Assembly (NCBI GenBank): GCA_027493935.1
Contig: JAOSJV010000001.1
Coordinates: 2,441,157-2,505,156, forward strand
Length of the DNA: 64,000 nucleotides
Source of the DNA: Burkholderiales bacterium
GTDB taxonomy: Bacteria > Pseudomonadota > Gammaproteobacteria > Burkholderiales > SG8-39
Direction of reading: 5' to 3'
Made by a program: the position numbers and the translations under genes. This document shows positions 18,601-27,569 of this stretch, one piece after another. The number at the start of each line of letters is the position of its first letter. Position 1 is the stretch's first letter. Under the pieces are notes generated by a model. That model had not been told where the DNA came from. It did not search any database and was given only the letters and a program-made list of their open reading frames with translations.

Positions 18601-18859
18601 CCCAGCAAGCGGTCACGTGTTGCACGCCGGCGCGGTCTCGCTCCGCACGCGATCGGGCGCGATTGCTCCCCTGGTCGGCCGCCTGTCCACCCCGGGCACC
18701 TTGGTGGGCCTGTCGGTCGAAGACGCACTGGAGAGCTATCTGCACATGACCGCAAATCGAATGTTGCGTTCGGCCCCGCGCGCTCAAGAGTATGTCCTCT
18801 ACGACCTCCTGGCCGCGCTCTATCGCAACCTTGCGCATGTCGACGGGCACGCTGGCTGA
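15632..18859 (+). CDS. lanB: Lantibiotic dehydratase LanB, full length
   Basis: tRNA-Glu-dependent dehydratase that glutamylates and then eliminates Ser/Thr of the precursor to Dha/Dhb. The 1075-residue protein contains the complete class I architecture. The N-terminal glutamylation domain includes the conserved RSTPFGLF at 117-124 and LDMEYL near 153. The C-terminal elimination domain starts near residue 790 (SEWLYVKLYCGE, CRWFYVRYADPDHHLRWR). Nothing appears missing. ATG 15632 has a weak ribosome-binding site. The next gene overlaps its 3' end. GC content is slightly below that of the flanking metabolic operons. Confidence 0.93.
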   Translation: MSSTDSPRQLAPTGFFGWRTPMLPVDAWIAWNEGLALPAALRRGDATALATALDHDRELLRQRLRDWAARPLVREAIFLASPGFEARLSRWLAESPSSSEGDGLAVALSRYLARMSTRSTPFGLFATHSLGRMGERTRLILTDERRCRRRTSLDMEYLAGLASAIEADPVMRQSLRYRPNNTLYPAGEQFRYVEWKADGRTRHYHLVAVDASSALDTVLAAARDGATIDELAGLLVGPGVTKAQAAGFVGALADSRILISDLEPMLTGAEVIDDWLDKAGRGGGLGEIVGLLGRVRDALRELDRGETEATPDRYRAIGERLKALPPRPDEGHLFQVDAVRRTSQATLGRAVVADLVKAIRLLHRITDARQGRLAEFAKAFEQRYEEREVGLMEALDEELGVGFGTRRSLASEAEPLIRDLDFPATDAALGQNWTARDGYLLRRCQECWRSGDTVLELIETDLMNLEPATRRPLPDALAVLCSVIGDQQDIDGGTYQVFVDSIAGPSGAQLLGRFCHADEELMAAVVGHLRQEEALRPEAVFAEIVCQPEDRVGNVLSRPLLRGHEIPYLGRSGAPAERQIPVGDLRVALRDGRIVLRSARLGREVIPRLSNAHNIAHPKNPGVYRFLAALQGQGVVSSLAWNWGPLEDAGFLPRVTFGRIVLARARWRVTGDEFESFAGLDGPQRYRRFHEWRMRRLLPRHVVLADDDNELLLDLDNVYCADSLLGRSGRSLVLLEWLQSSCRLAARGSDGLYCHELVVPFLCRTVPAQAPPPQDAGASRAIERRQRSFPPGSEWLYVKLYCGEASSDLILRRLVLPLSRQALAEGIACRWFYVRYADPDHHLRWRLQGDPPGLAGLLTRLSIDASPWMASNHLTRVELATYEREIERYGGVAGVQLAEELFYRDSVAAADIIARYHGDRGREARWRLAVLALDRLLADFSLDIGARVDLISRLRDRYARELKVDSLLRRQIGAKLRRERRGLLDLLVADPASGHVLHAGAVSLRTRSGAIAPLVGRLSTPGTLVGLSVEDALESYLHMTANRMLRSAPRAQEYVLYDLLAALYRNLAHVDGHAG

Positions 18860-20540
18860 AATGGTGCAGGCTGGGCCGGCAGCGCGGCACCCCTTGCTGC
18901 CGATACTGGCCATGCTGCGCCTGCACGCGTGGCAAGGGTTCGAAGTACTCGGCTGCCTGCTGCTGATGGCGTTGTGCGATCTCGCGCTGCCGTTCGCGAC
19001 GCAACGTCTGATCGATGATGTCATTCCGAATCACGATGTGCGGGGTCTGGTGTCGTGGATCGCCGCGCTCGCGGTCGCAGTACTCGTCGGAGCCTTGGTG
19101 TCTTATCGCCGGATCGTCATCGCCAGCACGATGGCGGCGCGGGTGCTGGCCGAGTTGCGTCAGCGCTGCGTCGAGAAGTACTGTTCCCTTTCGCCGCGCT
19201 TTCTCGACCACGTGCCGAGCGGCGATCTGCTGTCGCGGATCACCAACGATGTCGATCATCTGCACGGCGTCATCGAGAGGATACTGCCCGCATTGATCTT
19301 CGAGACCGCTACGCTGATCGCACTGGCGGTCTACGCCCTCTATCTCAACGCCCTGATGACGCTCGTCGTCTTGGGAATCGGAGCGCCGCTTTTTGGCGCC
19401 ATGTATCTCACAACGAGCCGTCGGTTGCGGCAGAACAGCCGATCCTTGCAGGACAGCATGGGCCGCCTGTCGGAAACGGTCAATGAGCAGTTGACCAATC
19501 AGACGATCATCGTCTCTTTCGACCTGCGGGCCTGGGCGCAGCATGTGGTTCTCGGCGTCCTGCGGCGCATCCTGAGCACGAGCATTCAGGTAGCGCGTAT
19601 CGATGCTTCGCTTACGGCGGGCACGCACCTGGTGTTTCAAGGCACCCGGATCGTCGTTCTAGCGATCGGCATCGTTCTGATCTTTCGCGGTGACATGACC
19701 GTGGGTGCGCTCGTCGCGTTCCTCGCCGTAGTTTCTGGGCTGATTGCGCCCTTCGTCACCATCGCCGACTATTACGGGGAGTTGTCGATTGCGGCCGGCG
19801 CATTGGAGCGCGTGCAGTCTTTCCTGCAGACATCGGACCATGTGCACGACGGGTCCGCCACATTCGAGCGACCGATCGGGGAGATCGAGCTGCGCGACGT
19901 GAGCGTAGCCTACGTGGTCGGTACCGACGTACTGAAGCGCGTATCGGCGGTAATTCCCGCAGGCAGCGTCGTCGCCTTGGTCGGCCCATCGGGTTCGGGC
20001 AAGACCACGTTCCTTCATCTGCTGATGCGGTTTCTTGACCCGAACACCGGCAGCGTGTCGGTCGCCGGCCGGGACTTGAGATCGTTTAGCGTGGATTCAT
20101 GGCGCAATCACGTCGCTCTAGTGCCGCAAACGCCGCTGCTGTTCAATGTCTCGGCGGCCGAGAACGTCAGGCTGGGCCGCCTGGACGCCAGCGCCGAGGA
20201 GATCAACGCTGCGCTGCGTGCTGCGGCACTCGATACCGCGATCGAGCTGCCTCACCTTGCCGGAGACGAAGCGATAGGCGAAGGCGGAGCTCTGCTGTCC
20301 GCTGGGCAACGGCAACGACTGACGATCGCACGCGCACTGGTCCGTAACGCGGAGTTGCTACTGCTGGACGAGGCAACCTCGTCTCTAGATCCGGAAAGGG
20401 AGCTGGCGGTGCTCGAAGGATTAGCGGCGTGCCGCCGAGCCGATCGCACGATAATTTTCTCGACGCACCGAGTCGGAGCGGCCGCGCGCGCCGACGTCGT
20501 TCTCTCTTTTGCGGCGGGGCGGGTTGTGCGCATCAGGTAG
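18837..20540 (+). CDS. lanT: ABC transporter for lanthipeptide export (LanT type without peptidase domain)
   Basis: Half-transporter of about 567 residues with a membrane domain (about 25-320) and an ATPase domain. The Walker A is GPSGSGKTT, the Q-loop VPQTPLLF, the signature LSAGQRQR, the Walker B LLLLDEATSSLD and the H-loop FSTHR. There is no N-terminal C39 peptidase, consistent with the precursor lacking a double-glycine site, so leader removal must happen elsewhere. ATG 18837 overlaps lanB by 23 bases; alternatives are GTG/TTG-type starts at 18792 or ATG 18861. It is the last gene of the cluster. Confidence 0.85.
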   Translation: MSTGTLAEMVQAGPAARHPLLPILAMLRLHAWQGFEVLGCLLLMALCDLALPFATQRLIDDVIPNHDVRGLVSWIAALAVAVLVGALVSYRRIVIASTMAARVLAELRQRCVEKYCSLSPRFLDHVPSGDLLSRITNDVDHLHGVIERILPALIFETATLIALAVYALYLNALMTLVVLGIGAPLFGAMYLTTSRRLRQNSRSLQDSMGRLSETVNEQLTNQTIIVSFDLRAWAQHVVLGVLRRILSTSIQVARIDASLTAGTHLVFQGTRIVVLAIGIVLIFRGDMTVGALVAFLAVVSGLIAPFVTIADYYGELSIAAGALERVQSFLQTSDHVHDGSATFERPIGEIELRDVSVAYVVGTDVLKRVSAVIPAGSVVALVGPSGSGKTTFLHLLMRFLDPNTGSVSVAGRDLRSFSVDSWRNHVALVPQTPLLFNVSAAENVRLGRLDASAEEINAALRAAALDTAIELPHLAGDEAIGEGGALLSAGQRQRLTIARALVRNAELLLLDEATSSLDPERELAVLEGLAACRRADRTIIFSTHRVGAAARADVVLSFAAGRVVRIR

Positions 20541-20911
20541 CATGGACCCGGCGCTTGCTTTCCGAGCGCTTGGCCGCCGAGAAAGGCTGGCCCCTGCGGT
20601 CGGCGCGTCACCTCGCATCGTGATTGTAACGACCGGTCGGCCGCACGTGGCTCTCCCCGAATGTGGAAGCCGGCCAGGCCGTCAATCAGTGCGTGGACGA
20701 ATGGGTCAAGCCAGCCGCGGATCTGCCGCGACGTGCCGCCGGGATTGCTACGGCGGTCGGGGGTGAATCCGGCCCGCCGACCAGCCTCGGCGGCATGGTC
20801 TTGCCGAAATCGCTGGCACCGGCCATGGCGACGATTCTGCCGTGCGACGCTGCGCACTTTGAGCTCCAGCGGCGGCGCGAGCCGATGACTCGTTCCGTGC
20901 AGCGGCGCGCT
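20541..20911. other. 371-base gap between convergent units, nothing clear
   Basis: Lies between the exporter stop and the CoxG-like gene on the other strand. A plus-strand frame from about 20663 could encode a short Ala/Pro-rich peptide, and a minus-strand frame overlaps the exporter. Neither has a ribosome-binding site or recognisable similarity. I see no clear terminator with a T-run. Confidence 0.4.
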
Positions 20912-21451
20912 TCAACCAGACAACCGCCGCCACAGCCGGCCGAGCCAGGCCGCGACCCGGGCGGCGAGGCCCGGCGTCGGCGCCGCGAGCGCTGGCGGCT
21001 GCGCCGGGGCGCCGGCCGCCGGGACAGCGCCGAAACGCCGCCCGAGACAGTCGGCGAAATAGGCGGCACGCTCGGTCGCCCGGCGCTCGAACAGGCGGTC
21101 GACGACCGGCTTGAGCGGCCCCTCGCCCGCGACGCTGAACAGCGTCACGAGCTCGGTCCCCGCTGCGGTGCCCTCGAGCGCGACGTCGATCTCCATCGTG
21201 AGGTGCTCGGCCCGCGCGGTGGCGCGCAGCCTGCGCGGCGGCTCCTCGGCCTCGATGCGCGCCGTGAGGTCCACGACGAGCGGCACGACGCCGATCTTCT
21301 CCTTGACCGTGAGCTCGGCGGTGCGGTCGTCCACGCGCCGGATGCGCTCGACGCCCGGGATGCACGTGCACAGGGACTCGAAGTCGCGGATGAACCGCCA
21401 CAGCGCCTCGGGCGCGGCGCTCACGGTGAACTGCGCCTCGCGCCGGTGCAT
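20912..21451 (-). CDS. CoxG/SRPBCC family protein
   Basis: A 179-residue START/SRPBCC-fold protein like carbon monoxide dehydrogenase subunit G. Visible are the N-terminal FTVSAAPEALWRFIRDFESL, the family's CIPGVERIRRVDD, and the later LTMEIDVALEGTAAGTELVTL, followed by an Ala/Pro tail with a terminal hydrophobic/basic segment that may contact the membrane. Its ATG shares a base with the stop of the FAD oxidoreductase, so the two are co-translated. No CO dehydrogenase genes are nearby, so a general hydrophobic-ligand or membrane-anchoring role is more likely. Confidence 0.8.
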   Translation of the reverse strand: MHRREAQFTVSAAPEALWRFIRDFESLCTCIPGVERIRRVDDRTAELTVKEKIGVVPLVVDLTARIEAEEPPRRLRATARAEHLTMEIDVALEGTAAGTELVTLFSVAGEGPLKPVVDRLFERRATERAAYFADCLGRRFGAVPAAGAPAQPPALAAPTPGLAARVAAWLGRLWRRLSG

Positions 21452-23019
21452 CAGCCCCACCACTTCGCGAGCTTGCAGTCCTCCGCGATCACGCCCGCCG
21501 CGTTGTGCCCCGCGCCGGCATGCACGCCGCCGCCCGGGTGGCAGTACCCGCCGCACATGTAGAGGCCCTCGACCGGCGTGCGGTAGCCGGACCAGCCGGC
21601 GAAGGGCCGGAAGTACCCCATCTGGTCGGGTGTCATGTCGCCCACGACGTCGACGCCGTTCACCAGGTTGTCGTTGCGACGCTCGGTGTCGGTCGGATCC
21701 TGGATCGTCATCGCGAGGACCTTGTCGCGCGACATGTTCGGCGCGTACGAGCGCCACAGCTCGAGCAGGTGCTCGGCGTACGCCTGCCTGCGGCTGCGCC
21801 AACCCGCCGGGCCCTCGGGCGCCACCGCGTAGGGCGCGTACTGCCAGACCACCGCCGTGTGCCTGCCCGCAGGCGCCTGCGACGGATCGAAGAGCGTCGG
21901 CAGCGTGATCTGCAGCATCGCCTCGCTCGGCGCCCGGCCCATGGCGATGTCGTGGTAGGCACACACCTGGTCGGCCACGGTCGCGCCGAACATCTCCTGG
22001 CTGAACGCCGTGTCCACCGCCGGGTTGTCGGCCGCGGCGCGGTACCGCGGCGGCTCCGAGAGCGCGAGGTGCAGCACGAAGAGCGAACGCCCGCTCGAAT
22101 GGTAGTTCCGCACGCGGGTGGCGAACGCCTCCGGCAGATGCTCCGCGCCGACCAGGCCGAGGAAACTCTTCTTCGGCTCGACGTTGGTCACCACGGCCTT
22201 GCGCGCCGCGATGTGCGTGCCGTCGGCGATCTCCACGCCGACCGCCCGGTTGCCGGCCAGGACGATCCGCTTCACCTCGACGTTCGTGCGCACCGCGCCG
22301 CCGTGCGCCTCGAGCGCGCGCCGCAGCCCGACCGCGAGCTGCTGCGAGCCACCCACGCAGATCGGCGCCTCGGCCTTGAGGATGCGGAAGAGGCAGATCC
22401 ATCCCAGCCCGAACTGGTCGGGCGCGAAGCCGAGCACCGTCAGCCGCGCGAGGAAATGCACCTTCACCTCCTCGCTCTCGAAGAGCTCGTCGAGCAGCCG
22501 CGCGGGCGTGCTGACCTGCCACTGCAGCAGCGTTCTTCCCTCCTCCGAGCGCTCGAGCATCGCGGTCTGCACCGAGGGCGGCAGGGGCGGCGAGTACATG
22601 AGCGGCAGGTAGGTCGACTCGATGAACTCGCCGTAGTCCGCCTGGAGCCTGGTGTAGGTGCGCGCGTCGCGCGCCGAGAAGCGGGCGAGCTCGGCGGCCA
22701 TCCGCTCCGGCTCCCGGTACATCACGATGCTGCGGTGGTCGGGAAAGACGGTCCCGCGCAAGTGCTCCGGATAGACATAGCGCACGCCGTGGCGCTCGAG
22801 CTCGAGGTCGCGGTACACCGGGCTCGTCGGAATGTGAGTGTGCACCACCGAGCAGATGTTGTGCTTGAACCCCGGCAGCGTGGCCTCCGTGGTGCTGCAC
22901 CCGCCGCCCACCTCGGCGGCACGTTCGAGCACGAGGACGCTGGCGCCGGCCTTGGCGAGGTATGCGGCGCAGGCGAGGCCGTTGTGGCCGCCGCCGACGA
23001 TGATGAAGTCGCAGGACAC
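21451..23019 (-). CDS. FAD-dependent oxidoreductase, phytoene desaturase/CrtI-like
   Basis: Flavoprotein of 522 residues in the phytoene-dehydrogenase-related (CrtI/CrtN/retinol-saturase-like) family. The N-terminal dinucleotide fold FIIVGGGHNGLACAAYL, the ERAAEVGGGCSTTE substrate/flavin motif and the C-terminal FAD motif GLYMCGGYCHPGGGVHAGAG are complete. The start is a GTG at 23019 with AGGAGGAA eight bases before it. No carotenoid genes adjoin, so it may act on another isoprenoid or aromatic substrate. The IclR gene upstream may regulate it. Confidence 0.85.
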   Translation of the reverse strand: MSCDFIIVGGGHNGLACAAYLAKAGASVLVLERAAEVGGGCSTTEATLPGFKHNICSVVHTHIPTSPVYRDLELERHGVRYVYPEHLRGTVFPDHRSIVMYREPERMAAELARFSARDARTYTRLQADYGEFIESTYLPLMYSPPLPPSVQTAMLERSEEGRTLLQWQVSTPARLLDELFESEEVKVHFLARLTVLGFAPDQFGLGWICLFRILKAEAPICVGGSQQLAVGLRRALEAHGGAVRTNVEVKRIVLAGNRAVGVEIADGTHIAARKAVVTNVEPKKSFLGLVGAEHLPEAFATRVRNYHSSGRSLFVLHLALSEPPRYRAAADNPAVDTAFSQEMFGATVADQVCAYHDIAMGRAPSEAMLQITLPTLFDPSQAPAGRHTAVVWQYAPYAVAPEGPAGWRSRRQAYAEHLLELWRSYAPNMSRDKVLAMTIQDPTDTERRNDNLVNGVDVVGDMTPDQMGYFRPFAGWSGYRTPVEGLYMCGGYCHPGGGVHAGAGHNAAGVIAEDCKLAKWWG

Positions 23020-23030
23020 GCGTTCCTCCT

Positions 23031-23788
23031 CTACTGGTGGCTCAATCGGCGCGATAGCGCCTCCGCCGCGCGCCGTACGCGGCGGGCAAGGTCGTCCAGG
23101 CTCGATGCGCTCACGAGGTTGGTGGGACAGGTGACGCTCAACGCCGCCACCGTCCGCGCGCCCGCACGCACCGGTGCCGCGACGGAGACCAGGCCGAGCG
23201 CGGATTCCTCGCGGCTCCAGCCGGTGCCCTCCCGCCGCACGCGCGCGAGCTCGCGCAGCAGCCGCTCGCGCGAGACGGGGCTCTTCGGCGTGAGCCGCGG
23301 CAGCGCGCGGCGGCGCAGGATCGCCCCGCCTCGCCGGGCGGCAAGCTCGCGAGCAGCACCTTCCCGGCGGCGCTGACCGACAGCGGCAACCGGTCGCCGG
23401 CCTGCATCGCGGCCGCGCGCACTGGAAGCGTCGCCTCCAGCACGAGGACGAAGAGCACCCCGTCGCCGTCGAGCACGCCGAGCGACACCATGTGACCGCA
23501 AGCGGCGCCCAGCTCCTGCAGCACCGTCCGGCCCTCGCGCAGCAGCGGATCGTGCTCGACGAAGGCGGCGGCGACGCGGTACAGGCCCTCGCCGAGGCTG
23601 TAGCGCCCGGTGGCGGCGTCCCGGCGCAGGAAGCCCTCGCCGGCGAGCGTCGCCGCGAGCCGGTGCGCGGTGGACTTGTGCAGGCCGACCCGCGCCGCGA
23701 GCTCGGTGACGCCGAGCGCGGGCGCGTCGCGCCCGAACGCGCGGAGCAGCGCGAGCGCACGCCGCACCGACTGGGTTCCGTTTTGCAT
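23031..23788 (-). CDS. IclR family transcriptional regulator, frame broken by one base
   Basis: DNA-binding regulator with an N-terminal winged helix (residues 1-60; SVRRALALLRAFG, LGVTELAARVGLHKSTAHRL) and a C-terminal effector domain. The frame switches near 23324-23327. Adding one base to the run of four C rejoins SAAGKVLLASLP with AILRRRALPRLTPKSPVS and continues to a normal end (DDLARRVRRAAEALSRRL) at 23031. I treat it as an intact gene with a homopolymer error. It is 11 bases upstream of the FAD oxidoreductase, which it probably controls. ATG 23788 is preferred over GTG 23806. Confidence 0.7.
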
Positions 23789-24039
23789 CGTGAGACAGCG
23801 GCCCACGTACTGAACGACGCCACCTTAGTCTCCCGGTGCGGGCGCGTCAAGCGGCGACGGCAGATCGCGCGTCCGTCACGAGGCGATTGCACCGTTCGAT
23901 GCACCCAGGCGATTGGGGCCCGTCTCCCCTCGCGTGGGCGGGGCGCGCGATCGACGGCCGCCGAGGAGCGCTCGCCCGCACGGTGCCGGGCCGTCCGTCG
24001 CGACGCGGGATCGAACGGCCGTCTCGGCCGCCGCAGCAC

Positions 24040-24400
24040 CGGTCGATCGGTCATAGCCTCCACGCTCACGAGGCGGGCCGCACTGCACTCGTCCCGAATC
24101 CCCTCGAGCTCGCGATACACCCAGCCGTGGTAGATCGACTCCCAGGCCGAAAGAGACGGAAACCCGCTGAGGACGATCCGACGGGGCGCCCGGTCGCCCG
24201 CGTAGAACGTGTGTGCGCCGCCGCGCGCGGAATACCTCGCGCCGGCCTCGGCCAGCGCCGGCTTCGCCTAGGAGATGAGCTCCGGATACCGCTTCGGGTC
24301 GCGGACGTCGACGTCGAGCGTCCTCGCACCGGCAGAAAGGAGCCCAATGCCGAGGCAACCGCCGGCGAGCGAAGTGCGCTGGCGGCGGCGGGCGCGGGCG
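24040..24400 (-). pseudogene. DUF1330-like protein remnant with internal amber stop
   Basis: Reading the minus strand gives RTLDVDVRDPKRYPELIS, a TAG at 24268-24270, then AKPALAEAGARYSARGGAHT and RIVLSGFPSLSAWESIYHG. This is the expected layout of a DUF1330 (dimeric alpha-beta barrel) protein. A hydrophobic stretch precedes it (LGIGLLSAGA). The amber codon is a substitution, not an indel, so this looks like real decay. The 3' end is not defined. Confidence 0.55.
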
Positions 24401-24444
24401 CGCGGTCGGACCACATTCCGCGCCGAGCAACGCGCCTCGGTGTG

Positions 24445-24790
24445 CTACTCATCGTCCGCTTCGTCGTCCTCGTCGACGATCTCGTCGTCGCACAGGTCCT
24501 CGACGATCGAGTGAAACGCGATCCGGAACCACTGCTTGAACGAATCGAAGCTGCGATCCTTCGGCCATGCGGCAGGATCGGTGTGCCAGCCCCAGCGCTC
24601 GTTCCGGAAGATATCGTCGTGGACTTCCCCCGAGCAGCGCCCAGGCCTCCTCCTCGCTCTCGAAGCTCGGAACGAGGTAAACGGTCTGCTCGCCTGCGGG
24701 GTCGGAAAGAATTCCAGAATCGTCCAAGCCCGCATACCAGTCGAGATACGGCTGCTTCGGCGTGACGATGACGACACCGCGGATCAGCAT
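24445..24790 (-). CDS. Conserved hypothetical protein, frame broken by one base
   Basis: About 114 residues starting MLIRGVVIVTPKQPYLDWYA and ending in a strongly acidic tail (DEDDEADDE). The two halves lie in different frames and meet at a run of five C at 24627-24631. Removing one base gives SEEEAWALLGEVHDDIFRNE and then RWGWHTDPAAWPKDRSFD. I do not recognise a characterised family; the composition suggests a soluble cytoplasmic protein. Probably intact in the organism. Confidence 0.6.
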
Positions 24791-24939
24791 GGTTTCCGGA
24801 TCCTCTTCCGGGCCCGGCGCCGCAGCTCGAGGGCACCCGACCAGCGCGGCGGGGAGCCAAACGCCGACGAGCGAAGCGCGCTTTCGGCCGCTCCCTCGAT
24901 CTGCCCATCGGCCCGCGACGGGCAGGCTGCTTCGTCCCT

Positions 24940-25250
24940 GCCCGCTCGAGCGCCTGCGCGAGCCCATTATCGCCCCGGAATAGTCCCTCGTCGGCGACGA
25001 ACGAAGGCGCGCCGAAAGCCGCAGCCGCTGTGCGCAATCCGCGTGCGCATTCCACGCCGCTTCGTTCTCCGTCCTCTGCGCGCGCACGACGACGTCGCTG
25101 ACATCCGTTCCGAGCGAAGCGAGCGCGGCCGCGATGTCGTCCTCCGGCCCGGTCGGGCCGGCCCTCGACCCAGTACAAACTGAACGCTGCCGCGGTGAAC
25201 GCCCGGCACCGGCCCGACATGATGGCGGCGTTCGGTTCCGCCACAACCAC
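24940..25250 (-). pseudogene. Remnant of a DsbA-fold 2-hydroxychromene-2-carboxylate isomerase-like protein
   Basis: Three minus-strand pieces in two frames match the C-terminal half of this GST-kappa/DsbA-fold family in order: FTAAAFSLYWVEGR, then DIAAALASLGTDVSDVVVRA with NEAAWNAHADCAQR, then FGAPSFVADEGLFRGDNGL. No N-terminal half is present. With two indels and a missing half it is a true remnant. The family acts in aromatic catabolism, which fits the acyl-CoA synthetase next door. Confidence 0.5.
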
Positions 25251-25362
25251 CCGCAGCTGTCAGGCCAGGACTCCTGCGGGGAGGCTCTCCCGCAGCGCGG
25301 TCCGCCGCGAGGCCATGCGCGCAAACCCCGTTGCGCCGGGACGCGCAGCGTTCCGGCTCGAT

Positions 25363-27052
25363 TCACTCGAGCTCTGCGAAATCCTCCTCCCAGAACTCCA
25401 TCGCCCGGCGACGGTTCGCTTCTTCTCGCGCGCTCTCCGCTTTGCGCAGATCCACGCGCCGTATCTTCCCCGAAATGGTTTTCGGCAGATCGGAGAACTC
25501 GATGCGCCGGATGCGCTTGTACGGCGCGAGCCGCTCGCGGAGGAAACCGAAGATCGCGAGTGCCGTGGCGCGCGAAGGCTCGACGCCGGGCTTCAGGGTG
25601 ACGTAGGCCTTCGGTACGGACAGCCGGATCGGATCGGGGCTCGGCACCACCGCCGCCTCAGCCACTGCCTCGTGCTCGATCAGCGCGCTTTCGAGCTCGA
25701 ACGGGCTGATGCGGTAGTCGGAGCTCTTGAACACGTCATCGGCGCGGCCCACGTAGAAGAAGTAGCCATCGGCATCCCGGCGGGCGACATCGGAGGTGCG
25801 ATAGTAGTCACCGCCGAGCAGTTCGGCGGTGCGCTCCGGGTTGTCGATGTAGCCGGTCATGAGGCCGGTGGGGGCTGGCTTCAGCTTGATGGCGATCTCG
25901 CCTTCGCTGCCTTCGTTCCCGTCGGGATCGACGAGCGCGATGCGGTATCCGGGCATCGGCCGTCCCATCGAACCGACCTTGACCGGCTGCCCAGGGGAAT
26001 TGCCGATGAGACAAGTCGTCTCGGTTTGGCCGTAGCCGTCGCGAATGACCAGCCCCCACGCCGCGCGGACCTGCTCGATCACCTCGGGATTGAGCGGCTC
26101 GCCGGCGCTGGCGAGCTCACGCAGCTTCACCCGGTAGGCCTTCAGGTCCTCGAGGATCAACGCGCGCCATACCGTCGGCGGCGCGCACAGCGTCGTGACG
26201 CCGCAGCGTACCAGCGCCTCGAGCGTCTTCCTGGCGTCAAAGCGCGCCTGCGTGCAGACGAAGATCGTCGCGCCCGCATTCCATGGCGCGAAAAAGCAGC
26301 TCCAAGCGTGCTTGGCCCAACCCGGCGAGCTGATGTTGAAGTGAACATCGTCCGGTCGCAGCCCGATCCAGTACATCGTCGAAAGATGGCCAACCGCATA
26401 GCTCTGATGCGTATGCAGCACCATCTTGGGCCTCGCGGTGGTACCCGAAGTGAAGTAGAGCAGGAACGGATCGGTCGCGCGCGTCGGCCCATCGGGCTCG
26501 AACCGTGCCGGAGCGGAGTCGGCATCGGCGTACGCGACCCAGCCCGCCACCCCGCCGCCCACCGCGATGCGCGAATAATCGCCCGGCAGGGCGGCGAACT
26601 TCTCCGCGCCCGCGCCATCGGTGATGACGTGACGCATGCCGCCGCGCTCGATCCGATCGTGCAGATCGGCGTGCGCGAGCTGCGTGGTCGCCGGACTGAT
26701 CACGGCACCGAGCTTGATCGCCGCAAGCGTGATCTCCCACAGCGGTGCGACGTTGGGCAGCATGACGAGCACCCGGTCCTTGCGCCGAACCCCACACGAT
26801 CGCAGAAAATTCGCCACGCGATTGGACCGCTCGCTCACCTGCGCGAAGCTCAATCGCGCATCGGCCCCGCTCTCGTCGACCAGCCAGAGCGCGGCGCGGC
26901 TGTTGCCCGTCGCGTAGGCGTCGAAATAGTCGAGCGCCCAGTTGAAGCGATCGAGCGCGGGCCAGCGGAACCCCCGCATGAGCGCTCGCGCAGTCGTCGC
27001 GATGCGCGAGCAGGATGTCGCGCGCCTGGAGAAAATCGTCTATGGCACTCAT
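25363..27052 (-). CDS. Acyl-CoA synthetase, benzoate-CoA ligase-like, N-terminus split by one base
   Basis: ANL-superfamily ligase of about 560 residues. The main frame begins at RGFRWPALDRFNWALDYFD and contains LLYFTSGTTARPKMVLHTH, RDGYGQTETTCL, YYRTSDVARRDADGYFFYVG and the catalytic GKIRRVDLR. The natural start is upstream in another frame (MSAIDDFLQARDILLAHRDD, ATG 27052). The two join if one base is removed from the five-C run at 26971-26975. The FNWALDYFD start is typical of acyl-CoA synthetases near benzoate-CoA ligase and MACS proteins. The acid substrate is unknown. Confidence 0.8.
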
Positions 27053-27321
27053 TGCCGCCCTCCTCTTGCGCCAAAGCGCAGTTCTGCGGCACGACCTCGC
27101 TTCTCCGGCCTTGCAAGCGCCGAGCTTCGGCCTTTGTGTCCGGCACGCGCCGGCGTCTGTCGGGTTTGCCCACGCACCATCGCCGCCCGAGCCTCTCGCG
27201 CACCGCGCCTGCGCCACGCCGAAGCATCGTACGCCCGACGCCCAGACTCACCCGCTGCCGGAACCGGAAGCGCAGCGGACGCTGGAGGCGGTCAGGCGCA
27301 GCTCGGTCTCGAGCGTGGACG

Positions 27322-27516
27322 TCACGGCTTCGCCGCAGCAGCGGCAACGGCGGGCATCGGCAGTTCGAAACACGGGCCACGCATGTATGCCCTTACCGCA
27401 TCCCGCAGCGCTGCCCGTATGGCGTCCCGCGCCTCTGGGGTCTGCGCGCCGAGCGTCGCGGCCGCGCGCACGGTTGCTCCCGCAATCACCTTCACGGAGA
27501 ACTCCGCCTGCGGCAC
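27322..27516 (-). CDS. Short ORF resembling the C-terminal end of a small-molecule methyltransferase
   Basis: 64 residues including PEARDAIRAALRDAVRAYM and ELPMPAVAAAAAKP. The helix followed by a short strand ending in Ala-x-x-Ala-x-x-Pro resembles the last part of class I SAM methyltransferases, and a methyltransferase gene lies just upstream. It could be a fragment or a genuine small gene; evidence is thin. Confidence 0.3.
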   Translation of the reverse strand: MPQAEFSVKVIAGATVRAAATLGAQTPEARDAIRAALRDAVRAYMRGPCFELPMPAVAAAAAKP

Positions 27517-27569
27517 GGTCTAGCACGACAGTATAGCCCCGGCGCCGGTCGTCGCGCCCAGACCTGCGC

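Noticed and set aside
20663..21562. Plus-strand ORF of 299 codons after the exporter
   Set aside because: Most of it is antisense to the CoxG-like and FAD oxidoreductase genes; only the first 80 codons are unexplained and they show no family.
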